Assembly: GCF_004345855.1 (NCBI RefSeq)
Contig: NZ_SLXN01000001.1
Location: forward strand, 620,001 to 684,000
Direction: 5' to 3'
Origin: Sphingomonas sp. BK235
Lineage (GTDB): Bacteria > Pseudomonadota > Alphaproteobacteria > Sphingomonadales > Sphingomonadaceae
Length of the DNA: 64,000 bases
In this document: one piece after another, positions 1 through 11,576 of the stretch
How the letters are laid out: every line of letters begins with the position of its first letter
Numbering within the stretch: the stretch's first letter is position 1
Program-made: the position numbers and the translations under genes
Notes under the pieces: model-generated
The model's database searches: none
What the model was told of the DNA's origin: nothing
The model's input: the letters and a program-made list of their open reading frames with translations, nothing else

Positions 1-1258
1 GGCGGCGACGAGCCGGTGCGCTACGCCACCGCCACGGCCAAGCGCGGTGACCTCACCGTCACCGTCTCCGCCACGGGCAAGCTCGTCCCGACCAACCAGG
101 TGACGGTCGGCTCGCAGCTCTCCGGGCTCGTCACCAAGGTCGTGGTCGACGTCAACGACCGCGTCAGCGCGGGCCAGCCGCTCGCGCTGATCGATCCCGA
201 GCAGATCGACGACCAGATCCGCGCCGGGCAGGCGCAGCTCGCCGCCAACGAGGCGCAGGTAGCGCAGGCACGCGCCACGGTGGCGGAGTCGCAGGCGCAG
301 CTCGCCCGCCTCAACGAGGTGTTCAAGCTGTCGAAGGGACGCGTGCCCTCGCGCACCGAGCTGCAGACCGGTCAGGCCGACGCGCAGCGCGCCACCGCGG
401 CGCTGCGCGTCGCCGAGGCGAACGTCGCCGCCGCGCGCGCGACGCTGTCGCAGTCGCAGACGCAGCGCGCGCGCGCGATCATCCGCTCGCCCGTCAACGG
501 CGTGGTGCTGGCGCGGCAGGTCGATCCCGGCCAGACCGTCGCCGCCTCGTTCAACACGCCGACGCTGTTCGTGATCGCCGAGGACCTCTCCAAGATGAAG
601 CTGGAGGTGGCGATCGACGAGGCCGATGTGGGCGAGGTGCAGATCGGGCAGAAGGCCGATTTCACCGTCGACGCTTTCCCCGGCCGCACCTTTCCGGCGA
701 CGATCACGCGCGTCGACCTCGGCTCGAACCTGACGGTCAGCAACGCCACGGCTTCGTCCTCGTCGTCGACCAGTTCGAGCACCAGCACCAGCGGGCAAGT
801 GGTGTCCTATGCCGCCGATCTGACGGTGGCGAACCCGACGCTCCAGCTGCGCCCCGGCATGACCGCGACGGCGGACATCGTCACCGCGGACAAGCGCAAC
901 GTGCTGCTCGTCCCCAATGCCGCCTTCCGCTTCAAGCCGAGCGCGCAGGGCGGCGGGCGCAGCGGGATCACGGGCACGATCCTGATGGGGCCGCCGCGTC
1001 GCGCGCGCGCGGGCGAGCGCAGCGCCACCGTCGGCCGCGGCGCGGCGCAGACCGTCTACGTCAAGGGCGAGGACGGCACGCCGCAGCCGATCCAGGTCAC
1101 CACCGGCGACACCGACGGCACGCAGACCGAGGTGCTGTCGGGCGGGCTCAAGCCGGGCATGGAGGTGATCACCGGTCAGCTCGCCGCGGGCACCGACCAG
1201 GCCGGCGCGGCCAGCGCGAGCGGGCGCGGGCGTCGCAGCGGGGGAGGGGGCGCGGCGG

Positions 1259-1269
<11 letters not shown>
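1..1269 (+). CDS. macA: MacA-like periplasmic adaptor (HlyD/RND-MFP family), 5' end missing
   Basis: Open from the left edge of the window; the true start lies upstream. The product is a membrane-fusion protein linking an inner-membrane ABC exporter to an outer-membrane channel. Visible in order: the first beta-barrel/lipoyl half (ATGKLVPTNQVTVGSQLSG), a long Ala/Gln-rich coiled coil (about residues 70-160), the second lipoyl half (IRSPVNGVVLARQVDPGQTV), then beta-barrel and membrane-proximal domains. A low-complexity Ser/Thr stretch (about residues 250-265) and a Gly/Arg/Ser-rich C-terminus are unusual decorations. Its stop overlaps the GTG start of the ATPase by 11 bases, so the three genes form one operon. 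Substrate unknown; MacA/B families export macrolides, peptides or lipids. Confidence 0.85.
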
Positions 1270-1992
<723 letters not shown>

Positions 1993-1993
<1 letters not shown>

Positions 1994-3201
1994 TGCTGGG
2001 CACCACCTTCCTGCTCGCGCTCCGCTCGATCCGGCGGCACCTGCTGCGCTCGTTCCTGACGATCCTCGGCATCGTCATCGGCGTCGGCGCGGTCGTCACG
2101 ATGGTCACACTCGGCAAGGCGACCACCGCGGCGGTGCAATCGCAGATCGCGGCGCTGGGCACCAACATCCTCCAGATCCGGCCCGGGCAGGGCTTCGGTC
2201 GCGGCGGCGGCGGACCGCGCCCGCCCGACTTCAAGCCCGAGGACGTCACCGCGATCGCGGGGCAGATCGCGGGCGTCACCGCGGTGGCACCGCAGGCGCA
2301 GGCGAGCGCCACCGCGATCTACGAGGGTGCCAACTGGTCGACCACGATCAACGGCACCACCGCGGCCTATTTCCAGGTCCAGCCCTGGCCGCTGGTGAGC
2401 GGTCGGCAGTGGACGCCGCAGGAGGAGCAGGCGGGCAAGGCGGTCTGCATCATCGGCAACACCGTGCGGCAGAACCTCTTCCGCGGCGGCGAGGCCGTGG
2501 GCGAGCGCTTCCGGCTCGGCGACGTCAGCTGCGACGTGATCGGCGTGTTGTCGACCAAGGGGCAGGCCGGGTTCGGCGGCGATCAGGACGATATCGTGAT
2601 CATGCCGATCAAGACGGTGCAGCGCCGCTTCACCGGCAATCGCGACGTGCGGCTGATGCTGGTCGGGGTCGACCAGGCCTATGCCACCAGCACCGTCCAG
2701 GCCTCGATCACCCAGCTGCTGCGCGAGCGCCGCACCATCACCGACGGGCGCGAGGACGATTTCAACATCTTCGACACCAAGCAGATCAGCGACACGCTGA
2801 CCGGCACCACCACCGCGCTGACCCGCATCGTCGCGGCGGTGGCCGCGATCAGCCTCGTGGTCGGCGGGATCGGCATCATGAACATCATGCTGGTGTCGGT
2901 GACCGAGCGGACGCGCGAGATCGGCATCCGGCTCGCGATCGGCGCGGTGGCGCGCGAAGTGCTGCTGCAATTCCTGGTCGAGGCGGTGGCGCTGTCGTGC
3001 CTCGGCGGGCTGATCGGGCTGGTGCTGGCGCAGGCGGTGATCGCGGGGCTGACGCCGCTGCTCCAGGTGCCGTGGACGTTCGATCCGCGGATCAACCTGG
3101 TGGCGTTCGCGATCTCGGCGGTGATCGGCGTGGTGTTCGGCTATTTCCCGGCGCGGCGCGCGGCGGCGCTCAACCCGATCGACGCGCTGCGGCACGAATA
3201 G
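1993..3201 (+). CDS. MacB/FtsX-type ABC transporter permease
   Basis: 402-aa inner-membrane permease. An N-terminal membrane helix (about 20-42, following a basic RRHLLR segment) precedes a large periplasmic MacB_PCD domain. Three C-terminal helices form the FtsX domain (about 278-395), with the typical [16 protein letters not shown] motif after the second helix and the NPIDALRHE tail. Start ATG overlaps the ATPase stop (ATGA), so translation is probably coupled. A Gly/Arg/Pro-rich loop ([12 protein letters not shown]) lies early in the periplasmic domain. Completes a MacA-ATPase-permease tripartite exporter; no outer-membrane channel gene is in view. Confidence 0.92.
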
Positions 3202-3279
3202 GGGCGGGGCGGCACGACTAGGGCGGGGCATCTTCTCCCGCGACCCACCCGGCTTTCGCGGGACCTTCGCAAGACCTTC

Positions 3280-3377
3280 CCGTCATCCCGGACTTGTTCC
3301 GGGATCCACCGTCCCGCGAATGCATGGCGCGTTGGTCTCGCGGTGGAGTGGATCCCGGAACAAGTCCGGGATGACGG
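3280..3377. repeat. Family A palindromic element (copy A1)
   Basis: Two facing arms in the 217-bp gap between convergent genes. Each arm is a hairpin: ATCCCGGA, loop CTTGT, TCCGGGAT, flanked outside by CCGTC and inside by CCACC. The right arm is the near-perfect inverse of the left across about 40 bp. The right flank (GAAGAGTTTCGCAAAGTATG) resembles that of copy A3, so the repeated unit may extend beyond the arms. Confidence 0.9.
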
Positions 3378-3418
3378 AAGAGTTTCGCAAAGTATGCCTC
3401 AAGGGGAGGGATAAGCCC

Positions 3419-4091
3419 TCACTCCCCCAGTTCCGCTCTCAGCTCGGCGCGCAGAGCCGCCAGCGCCTCCTCGTCGCCACCGCGCAGCAGGTGCGAGTCC
3501 GGCCGCGACAGCGCCTCGGGCGCGTGGACCAGCTCGCGCAGCGCCTCCAATTCCTCCGGCGTGTCGACGTCGATCAGCTCGGCGCCGTTGGTGACGACGT
3601 GGCGGCCCGACTGGATCAGGTCGCGCGCGCCCTGGTCGCCGCTGATCGCGAGCAGCTCGTCGAAGCGCGCCCGGCCGAACAGCGCGGGCGGCTTGGGTGA
3701 GCGGCCGTCACTCGACGCCACCACCGCCTGCTCGCCCATCTCGCTCGCGTCGAATAGCCGGTAGATATGCGCCGCGGTGACGCGCGGCATGTCGGCGAGC
3801 GCGATCAGCACCGCCTTGGCGTCATGCGCCCGCGCGCAATCCACCCCGATCCGCACCGAGGACGCCATGTCGCGCTCGGGATCGTCGTTGTGCGTGACGA
3901 AGAAGCCGAACTGCGCGAAGTCGATCTTGCAGCCGTCCACCACCGCGACGCGCTGGCGGAACGGCATGTCCTCCAAGGCCACCGCGACGTGCAGCCCGAG
4001 CGGGCGCGCGAGGAATGGCTGGTCCAGCTTGCTGCCGATGTCGCCGAACCGCTCCGAGCGGCCGGCGGCGAGCAGCACGAGCACGGTATCC

Positions 4092-4105
<14 letters not shown>
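3419..4105 (-). CDS. mocA: MocA-like molybdenum cofactor cytidylyltransferase (NTP transferase)
   Basis: 228-aa nucleotidyltransferase. The family transfers CMP from CTP to molybdopterin-Mo, giving the MCD form used by PaoABC/XDH-type enzymes. Motif LAAGRSERFG (about 12-21) is the nucleotide-binding loop; a LADMP motif follows mid-protein. Start chosen at MIAVEDTVLV because the in-frame upstream extension is a low-quality Arg/Ser-rich shadow of xdhC. It overlaps the xdhC end by 14 bases and is last in the molybdo-hydroxylase cluster, supporting a dedicated role in maturing the two large subunits upstream. Confidence 0.85.
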
Positions 4106-5015
<910 letters not shown>

Positions 5016-5040
5016 GAGTCAGATGATCCTAGAAGGCGTT

Positions 5041-5115
5041 GTGCTCCTGCGCACGCAGGAGCCTAGGGGCAAGCGCCGCGCTCGCGGCTCTGGGTTCCTG
5101 CGTGCGCAGGAACAC
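5041..5115. repeat. Family B palindromic element (copy B1)
   Basis: Left arm GTGCTCCTGCGCACGCAGGA... and right arm ...CGTGCGCAGGAACAC are inverse copies, each a hairpin with stem CTCCTGC/GCAGGAG (or TTCCTGC/GCAGGAA) and loop GCAC, followed inside by CC(T/C)AG. Total about 75 bp. It lies 26 bp from the xdhC start, on its 5' side. Confidence 0.88.
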
Positions 5116-5180
5116 GGGGGCTGGCGGTCGGGCGTGGCGAACCCCTCCGTGGAGATGGCCCACCCCGCGCCGATCCTCAT

Positions 5181-5278
5181 CGTCATGCCGGGCTTGACCC
5201 GGCATCCAGGCGTCCACGCACGTCGCGCCCAGTTGCGCTCGTGGCGCCATGAATCCCGGCGCAATGCCGGGATGACGG
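5181..5278. repeat. Family A palindromic element (copy A2)
   Basis: Facing arms with stem ATGCCGGG, loop CTTGA, CCCGGCAT on the left and a related but diverged right arm (AATCCCGGCGCAATGCCGGGAT). The left stem differs from copy A1 by paired changes that keep it fully complementary. Lies about 65 bp inward of B1 in the same intergenic gap. Confidence 0.85.
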
Positions 5279-5304
5279 GAGGAGGGTGGTCAGTCGTCGC
5301 CCGC

Positions 5305-7509
5305 TCACACCGGCGGCAGCGCGGCGAGCAGCGTGTCGAGCGTCGCGGCGACGTCGCGCACGCGTACGCCCGTCGCATTGTGGATCGCGTTGATCACCGC
5401 CGCGCCCGCGCCCGAGATGCCAAGCTCGCCCACCGCCTTGGCGCCGGTCTGGTTGGCGGCGTCGTCGATCTCCTCGACGAAATGGCACTCGATCCGAGGC
5501 ACGTCGGCGTTCACCGCGACGTGATACTCGCCGAAGTCTGGGTTGACGAAGCGGCCCGAGCGCGGGTCGACCACCGCTGCCTCGCCGAGCGCGTAGCTGA
5601 TCCCCCAGATCATGCCGCCGACCAGCTGGTTGGTCGCGGTGGCGCGGTTGAGCACGCGGCCGACGTCGAACACGCCCACCATCCGGCGCACGCGCACCTC
5701 GCCGGTGACGGCGTTGACCGCCACCTCGGCGAAATGCGCGCCGTGGCTGGCCTGGCTGGTGCGCTGGGCCTGCTGCCCCGGCGTGCTGCGCCCGCGCGCG
5801 ACGATCGGCGCGTCGCGGACGAGGTCGGCGAGCGGCACCGTGCGCGGCCCGGCGCTCACCATACCATCGCGCAGCACCAGCTCCTCGGGCGCGGCGTTCA
5901 TCCGGCGCGCCAGCTCGGCGAGCACCTCCTCGCACGCCAGCGCCGCGGCGGAGGTGGCGCTGCCCGCGCCGAACGACCCGCCCGAGCCCGCGGTGGGCGG
6001 CAGGTCGGTGTCGCCGAGCCGGACCGTCACCGCGGCGGGCGCGAGGCCGAGGATCTCGCCCACGGTCTGCGCCATGATCGTGTAGGTGCCGGTGCCGATG
6101 TCGGTCATGTCGCACGACACGGTGGCGGCGCCGCCGGCGTCGATCCGCACCTCCGCCTCCGCCGAGACGGTGAAATTCCCGCGCAACGCGGTCGCCATGC
6201 CGATGCCGATCAGCCACTCGCCGTCGAACGTGGTGCCGGGATCGGGCACGCGCGCGGGCCAGCCGAAGCGTCGCGCGCCCTCGGCGTAGCAGTCGAGCAG
6301 GCGACGGGTGGAGAAGGGACGCGACGTCGTCGGGTCATAGGCCGGCTCGTTGCGGCGGCGCAGCTCGATCGGATCGAGCCCGAGTTGCTCGGCGAGCTCG
6401 TCCATCGCGCATTCGGTGGCGAAGGTGCCGATCGCCTCGCCGGGCGCGCGCACCGCGCCGGTCGGCGGCAGGTCGACGCGGACGAGATCGGTCGTCATCC
6501 GCCGCGCCGCGCCGGCGTAGAGCGGGATCGTGCCGAATGGCACCGGCTCGACGAAGCCGGCATCGTCGTTCTGCTGCGCCACGCTCTCGTGCGCGATCGC
6601 GGCGATGTGACCGTCGCGGTCGCAGGCGATGCGGACGCGCTGCGTCGTCGGGCTGCGATGGTGGACCAGATAGGCGGTGTCGCGCCGCGGCAGCGCCACC
6701 TTGACCGGGCGCCGCAATCGCTCGGCGGCGATCGCGGCGAGGATCACCTCGGGGCCGACGCCGGTCTTGCCGCCGAAGCCGCCGCCGACATAGGGCGCGA
6801 GCACGCGCACCTTGTCGGGCGCCATGCCCAGCGCGGTGGCGATCGTGTCGCGCGCGGCGCCGATGATCTGGTTGCTCGAGCGGACGGTGAGCACGTCACC
6901 CTCCCACCAGATCGTCGAGGCATGCGGTTCGAGCGCGGCGGGGAAATGCGCCGGGGTCGTATAGGTGCGATCGAGCACGACGTCGGCGTCGCGCAGCGCG
7001 GCGTCGAGGTCGCCGGTGTCGACGGGCGCGAGGAAGGCGGACGTGGGCCGGCGCTCGATCGGCAGGTCGGCGGCGTCGTAGCGGCCCAGCGCCGCTTCCG
7101 CCTCGACGCGGACGAGCGCCGCGGCCTCGCGCGCGATCGCCTGCGTCTGGGCGACGACGACCGCGACGGGCTGGCCGTAGTGGAAGACGCGATCGGTGCC
7201 CTGGTGCGGCATCGCGCGCGAGTTGGCGCCGCCGGCGGGAATGCGCGGGTCGTCGTCGATCACCGCGAGCACGCCGGGCAGCGCGCGCGCCGCCGCGGCG
7301 TCGATGCGGGTGACGCGGCCGGCGCCGGCCGGGGCGCCGACCACCGCGGCATAGGCAACGCCCTCCGGCGCGCGCTCATAAGCGTAGGTGGCGGCGCCGG
7401 TGACCTTGAGCGGCCCCTCGACGCGCGGCACCGCGGCGCCGAGCACGCCCTGCACCGCGCGCGCCAACCCGCCCGGCCGCTCCGCCGTGTCGATCGCCTG
7501 TTCGATCAT
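5305..7509 (-). CDS. Xanthine dehydrogenase family molybdopterin-binding large subunit (PaoC/CoxL-like), second copy
   Basis: 734 aa, full length for the family. Visible: N-terminal aldehyde oxidase/XDH a/b hammerhead domain (VEGPLKVTGAATYAYE), Mo-cofactor segments GGGFGGKTGVGPE and [43 protein letters not shown], and the C-terminal [11 protein letters not shown], which holds the expected catalytic Glu. It should be the catalytic subunit of an aldehyde-type molybdenum hydroxylase. It is separated from the first large-subunit gene by about 300 bp with a family A repeat, while sharing the single 2Fe-2S and FAD subunits upstream. Substrate unknown. Confidence 0.92.
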   Translation of the reverse strand: MIEQAIDTAERPGGLARAVQGVLGAAVPRVEGPLKVTGAATYAYERAPEGVAYAAVVGAPAGAGRVTRIDAAAARALPGVLAVIDDDPRIPAGGANSRAMPHQGTDRVFHYGQPVAVVVAQTQAIAREAAALVRVEAEAALGRYDAADLPIERRPTSAFLAPVDTGDLDAALRDADVVLDRTYTTPAHFPAALEPHASTIWWEGDVLTVRSSNQIIGAARDTIATALGMAPDKVRVLAPYVGGGFGGKTGVGPEVILAAIAAERLRRPVKVALPRRDTAYLVHHRSPTTQRVRIACDRDGHIAAIAHESVAQQNDDAGFVEPVPFGTIPLYAGAARRMTTDLVRVDLPPTGAVRAPGEAIGTFATECAMDELAEQLGLDPIELRRRNEPAYDPTTSRPFSTRRLLDCYAEGARRFGWPARVPDPGTTFDGEWLIGIGMATALRGNFTVSAEAEVRIDAGGAATVSCDMTDIGTGTYTIMAQTVGEILGLAPAAVTVRLGDTDLPPTAGSGGSFGAGSATSAAALACEEVLAELARRMNAAPEELVLRDGMVSAGPRTVPLADLVRDAPIVARGRSTPGQQAQRTSQASHGAHFAEVAVNAVTGEVRVRRMVGVFDVGRVLNRATATNQLVGGMIWGISYALGEAAVVDPRSGRFVNPDFGEYHVAVNADVPRIECHFVEEIDDAANQTGAKAVGELGISGAGAAVINAIHNATGVRVRDVAATLDTLLAALPPV

Positions 7510-7621
7510 CCCGTCCGTCCAGATTATCCTGCGTTATCCTTAGTATCGGATCCGTCGAAGCGGAAGCGTGCTCCGGCGGACGCGACACCTTCGTGAACGT
7601 TGCGGAACGTTCGTCATCGTC

Positions 7622-7717
7622 CATCATCCGGGGCTCGACCCGGGATCCATCCTTCCACGAGAGCAACGCTCGTGGCGTTCGCGACACGATGAATCCCGGA
7701 GCGAGTCCGGGATGACG
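7622..7717. repeat. Family A palindromic element (copy A3) in the 303-bp gap between the two large-subunit genes
   Basis: Arms begin CATCATCCGGGGCTCGACCC and end with the inverse GAGTCCGGGATGACG. The left stem has one mismatch. The right flank GAAGAGGTTACGCAAAGTAC parallels that of copy A1. No other gene or site is seen in 7510-7812. Confidence 0.85.
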
Positions 7718-7812
7718 AAGAGGTTACGCAAAGTACGTGTGAAGGCCCGAGGCCAGCGCCCCGGATCCGGCGTTCGTGGCTCTGGAATCCCTCTTGCACA
7801 GTGGACCAGATG

Positions 7813-10056
7813 CTAGTCCGGCAGGCCGGGCAACAATTTGTCGAGCGTGATCGGATAATCGCGCACGCGCACGCCGGTGGCGTTGTAGATCGCGTTGGCG
7901 ATCGCTGCGCCAGCGCCCGAGATGCCGAGCTCGCCGATGCCCTTGGCGTGGATCGGGTTGGCATGGTGGTCGCGCCCGTCGAGGAACTCGACCTCCAGCT
8001 GCGGGATGTCGGCGTTGACGGGCACGTGATATTCGGCGAGGTCGCGGTTCACCACCTTGCCGTTGCGGCGGTCGTGGACCAGCTCCTCGCTCAGCGCCGC
8101 GCCAATCCCGAAGGTCATGCCGCCGAGACACTGCGAGCGCGCGGTCTTGCGGTTGAGGATCCTCCCCGCCTCGAACACGCCGAGCATGCGGACGACGCGC
8201 ACCTCGCCCGTCACCGCGTTCACCTTCACCTCGGCGAAATGCGCGCCGTAGCTCGCCTGGCGGACCGCTTTCTCCTGGTGCCCCGGCTGGATCGTGCCGA
8301 CGACCTTCATGCCGTCGCCGACCAGCTCGGTGATCTCCACCGCGCGGTTCTCGGCGATGGCGCGGCCGTCCTTGAGCGTGAGCTCGTCGGGGGCGACGCC
8401 CATCGCCTTGGCCAGCTTCTCGCGCAGCGCTTCGCAGGCGACATAGACCGAGGAGCCCGACGAGCCCGCGCCCCACGAACCGCCCGAGCCCGCCGCGGGC
8501 GGCGCCTCGCCGTCGCCGAGGTGGACGATCACGCGGTCGAGCGGCAGGCCCAGCGTCTCGGCGGCGATCTGCGCCAGGATCGTGTAGGTGCCGGTGCCGA
8601 TATCGGTCATGTCGGTCGACACGATCGCGCGGCCGTCCTTGGTCAGCTCGACCGAGGCGGACGACTTCTGCAGCATGTTCGAGCGCACCGCGGCGGCGAC
8701 GCCCATGCCGTAGAGCCACTCGCCGCGCCGGTCGCCCGCGGTCTTCTTGCGCGCGGACCAGCCGAACGCTTCGGCCCCGCGGTCGAGGCACGGGATCAGC
8801 TGGCGGCTGGAGAAGGGCACCTTCTTCTCGGGATCCTGCTCGGGCTCGTTGCGGCGGCGCAGCTCGATCGGGTCGATCCCGATCACCTCGGCCAGCTCGT
8901 CCATCGCCGCCTCGAGCGCGAGCATGCCGACCGCCTCGCCCGGCGCGCGCATCGAGCCGGAGAGCAGCCAGTTGAGCCGCACCAATTTGTGATCGGTCAG
9001 CCGGTTCTCCGCGGCATAAGCGAAGTGCGTGCCGATGCCGGCCGGCTCGAAATAGTCCTCGCCGGGCAGATTGCTCGCCAGCGTCTCGTGCGCGATCGCG
9101 GTGAGCTTGCCGTCATGGTCGGCGGCGAGACGGATGCGCTGCTCGGTATTGGAGCGGCGCACCGTGGCGTCGAACACCTGCTGGCGCGCCATCGCCACCT
9201 TCACCGGCCGGTCGAGCCGCTTGGCGGCGATCGCGGCGGCGACGCTCTCGGGCGCGATGCCGAGCTTGGAGCCGAAGCCGCCGCCGACATAGCGCGAGAT
9301 GATCCGCACCTGATCGTTCTTCACGCCGAGCGCCTGGGCGAGCTGCATCTGGTCCGACGCGACCATCTGATACGAGCCGTGCAGCGTCAGCTTGCCGTCC
9401 TTCCACTCGGCGATCGAGGCGTGCGGCTCCATCGCGGCGGAGTTCTGGCTCGGCGTGGTATAGGTCTGGTCGACGGTGTAAGCGGCGGACGCCATCGCCG
9501 CCTCGACGTCGCCCTGTTTGGAATGGGGCGGGATCTGGTCGGGCGGGGGGCGATCGGCCTCGTCGCGATGCTCCGCGAAGACGAAGGCGCCTTCCGCCGG
9601 CTCATAGGCGACCTTGATGCGCGCCGCGGCATCGCGCGCCGCCTCGAACGTCCCGGCGACGACGATCGCGACGATCTCGCCGTGATAGTCGACCTTCTCC
9701 ACCCCCTGCGTCGGCGCCTTCTTCTCGCCGCCCTGCTGCGGGTTGCGGATGAAGCTGGGGTAATCGGTGATGACGTCGATCACGCCCGGCAGCGCCTTGG
9801 CCTCGTCCGCGACGACGTCGGTGATCTTGCCCGAGCCGAACGGCGCGCGCACCAGCACGCCGTAGCTGAGCCGCTCGGCCGAATATTCCGCCGCATAGGT
9901 GGCGCGGCCGGAGACCTTGAGCGGTCCCTCGACGCGGTCGATCGGCTGGCCGATCACGCCCTGCGCGCCGCGGTCGAGCAGGCTGTCGGGGAGGGGCTTG
10001 TCCATGCGGAGCGAGCGATGCTCGTCGCGGCCCAGGACGGTGTCGAGCAGGGTCAT
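7813..10056 (-). CDS. Xanthine dehydrogenase family molybdopterin-binding large subunit (PaoC/CoxL-like), first copy
   Basis: 747-aa catalytic subunit, paralogous to the 5305-7509 product. Same order of motifs: hammerhead domain ([17 protein letters not shown]), [57 protein letters not shown], and C-terminal [11 protein letters not shown] with the presumed catalytic Glu. Start ATG at 10056 overlaps the stop of the FAD-subunit gene (ATGA), giving the order 2Fe-2S, FAD, large subunit, as in E. coli paoABC. The in-frame extension upstream is antisense-like Arg/Ala-rich sequence and was discarded. Confidence 0.93.
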   Translation of the reverse strand: MTLLDTVLGRDEHRSLRMDKPLPDSLLDRGAQGVIGQPIDRVEGPLKVSGRATYAAEYSAERLSYGVLVRAPFGSGKITDVVADEAKALPGVIDVITDYPSFIRNPQQGGEKKAPTQGVEKVDYHGEIVAIVVAGTFEAARDAAARIKVAYEPAEGAFVFAEHRDEADRPPPDQIPPHSKQGDVEAAMASAAYTVDQTYTTPSQNSAAMEPHASIAEWKDGKLTLHGSYQMVASDQMQLAQALGVKNDQVRIISRYVGGGFGSKLGIAPESVAAAIAAKRLDRPVKVAMARQQVFDATVRRSNTEQRIRLAADHDGKLTAIAHETLASNLPGEDYFEPAGIGTHFAYAAENRLTDHKLVRLNWLLSGSMRAPGEAVGMLALEAAMDELAEVIGIDPIELRRRNEPEQDPEKKVPFSSRQLIPCLDRGAEAFGWSARKKTAGDRRGEWLYGMGVAAAVRSNMLQKSSASVELTKDGRAIVSTDMTDIGTGTYTILAQIAAETLGLPLDRVIVHLGDGEAPPAAGSGGSWGAGSSGSSVYVACEALREKLAKAMGVAPDELTLKDGRAIAENRAVEITELVGDGMKVVGTIQPGHQEKAVRQASYGAHFAEVKVNAVTGEVRVVRMLGVFEAGRILNRKTARSQCLGGMTFGIGAALSEELVHDRRNGKVVNRDLAEYHVPVNADIPQLEVEFLDGRDHHANPIHAKGIGELGISGAGAAIANAIYNATGVRVRDYPITLDKLLPGLPD

Positions 10057-11018
10057 TGCGTGAGATCCCGGAGCGTGGCGATGAGGACGCGCCGCGCGAG
10101 CGGCAATTTGAAGTCGTTGCTGCCGAAGCCCTTCGCCCCATCGAGCAGCGCGTCGGCGGCGGCCTCGAAGGCGGCGGTGCCGGGCGTCTGGCCGATCAGC
10201 GCCGCCTCGACCGCGGGATTGCGCCACGGCATGTGCGCGAGGCCGCCGAAGGCGAGCGCGGCGGAGGCGATCCGCCCGTCCTCGACCGCGATCACCGCGG
10301 CGACCGAGACGAGCGCGAAGGCATAGGAGGCACGGTCGCGCACCTTGCGGTACGTCTGCTTGCCCTGCGGCGGTGCGGGCAGCTCGACATGGGTGATCAG
10401 CTCGCCCGGCTCGAGCACGTTCTCGATGTGCGGCGTGTCGCCGGGCAGGCGATAGAAGTCCGCGATCGGGATGCGGCGCTTGTCGCCGTCGCCGCGCTGG
10501 GTGACGATCACCGCGTCGAGCGCGCGCATCGCCACCGGCATGTCGCCGGGGTGGGTGGCGATACACTGGTCGCTGGTGCCGAGGATGGCGTGAATGCGGT
10601 TGAAGCCGCCGATCGCCTCGCAGCCGCTGCCGGGTGCACGCTTGTTGCAGCCCGCTGCGGTGTCGTAGAAATAATAGCAGCGCGTGCGCTGGAGCAGGTT
10701 GCCGCCGGTCGTCGCCTTGTTGCGCAGCTGGCCGCTCGCGCCCGCGAGCAACGCGCGGCTGAGCACCTCATACTTCTCGATCACGCGCGGGTCGGCGGCG
10801 AGGTCGCTGTTGGGCACGAGCGCGCCGATGGTCAGCCCGCCGTCCTCGCGCTCCTCGATCCGGGCGAGATCGAGGCGGCTGATGTCGACCAGCTTCTCGG
10901 GCGTCTCGACCTGGAGCTTCATGAGGTCGAGCAGGTTGGTGCCCCCCGCGATGAAGCGGCCGCCCGCCTGCACCGCCTCGGCGACGCTGCCCGCACGGGC
11001 ATAGTCGAAGGTCTTCAT
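10053..11018 (-). CDS. PaoB-like FAD-binding subunit with 4Fe-4S insertion
   Basis: 321 aa. FAD-binding PCMH segment [13 protein letters not shown] near residue 20, [17 protein letters not shown], then a Cys-rich insertion ([18 protein letters not shown] and [10 protein letters not shown]). This Cys pattern is the one described for E. coli PaoB (YagS) and 4-hydroxybenzoyl-CoA reductase beta subunits, where it carries a 4Fe-4S cluster. C-terminal CO-dehydrogenase flavoprotein domain. The subunit passes electrons from the 2Fe-2S partner to FAD. ATGA overlaps at both ends indicate translational coupling with its partners. Confidence 0.93.
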   Translation of the reverse strand: MKTFDYARAGSVAEAVQAGGRFIAGGTNLLDLMKLQVETPEKLVDISRLDLARIEEREDGGLTIGALVPNSDLAADPRVIEKYEVLSRALLAGASGQLRNKATTGGNLLQRTRCYYFYDTAAGCNKRAPGSGCEAIGGFNRIHAILGTSDQCIATHPGDMPVAMRALDAVIVTQRGDGDKRRIPIADFYRLPGDTPHIENVLEPGELITHVELPAPPQGKQTYRKVRDRASYAFALVSVAAVIAVEDGRIASAALAFGGLAHMPWRNPAVEAALIGQTPGTAAFEAAADALLDGAKGFGSNDFKLPLARRVLIATLRDLTQ

Positions 11019-11524
11019 GCCGTCACCTCGCGCTGCTCGGCGGCGACCTCGCGAATCGCCTCGACGATATTGGGGTAAGCGGCGCAGCGGCAGATATTGC
11101 CGCTCATCCGCTCGCTGACCTCGTTCTCGTCGAAGGTGACGTCGCTCAGGTCGGCGGAGGCGTGGCTGGGCCAGCCCTTCTTCACCTCGTCGAGCATGCC
11201 GACCGCGGAGCAGATCTGCCCCGGCGTGCAATAGCCGCACTGATAGCCGTCGTGCTTGACGAAGGCGGCCTGGAGCGGGTGGAGGTTCTCGACCGTGCCG
11301 AGACCCTCGATCGTCATGATCTCGTCATCCTGGTGCATCACGGCGAGCGTGAGGCAGGCGTTGATGCGGCGACCGTTCACCAACATGGTGCAGGCGCCGC
11401 ACTGGCCGTGGTCGCAGCCCTTCTTGCTGCCGGTGAGCCCGAGATGCTCACGGCACAGGTCGAGCAGCGAGGTGCGGACATCGACCTCGGCCTCGTAAGA
11501 TTTCCCGTTGATGGTGAAGTGCAT
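11015..11524 (-). CDS. PaoA-like 2Fe-2S iron-sulfur subunit
   Basis: 169 aa. N-terminal plant-type ferredoxin motif ([15 protein letters not shown]) and C-terminal 2Fe-2S motif (CGYCTPGQI ... [15 protein letters not shown]), the two-cluster layout of XDH-family small subunits. E. coli PaoA carries a Tat leader and works in the periplasm. Here the chosen ATG gives no leader and the in-frame upstream sequence has no twin-Arg signal, so the complex is more likely cytoplasmic (inference). First gene of the minus-strand operon; its start is 52 bp from the divergent GDPD gene. Confidence 0.92.
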   Translation of the reverse strand: MHFTINGKSYEAEVDVRTSLLDLCREHLGLTGSKKGCDHGQCGACTMLVNGRRINACLTLAVMHQDDEIMTIEGLGTVENLHPLQAAFVKHDGYQCGYCTPGQICSAVGMLDEVKKGWPSHASADLSDVTFDENEVSERMSGNICRCAAYPNIVEAIREVAAEQREVTA

Positions 11525-11576
11525 GGACCGGCCCCTGACTAATGTGTGCCAAACGTCGCGGCCGCTCGGCGGGTCC

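Noticed and set aside
7801..7813. A long frame beginning near the end of the first large-subunit gene on the plus strand
   Set aside because: Antisense shadow; motifs are all on the minus strand.
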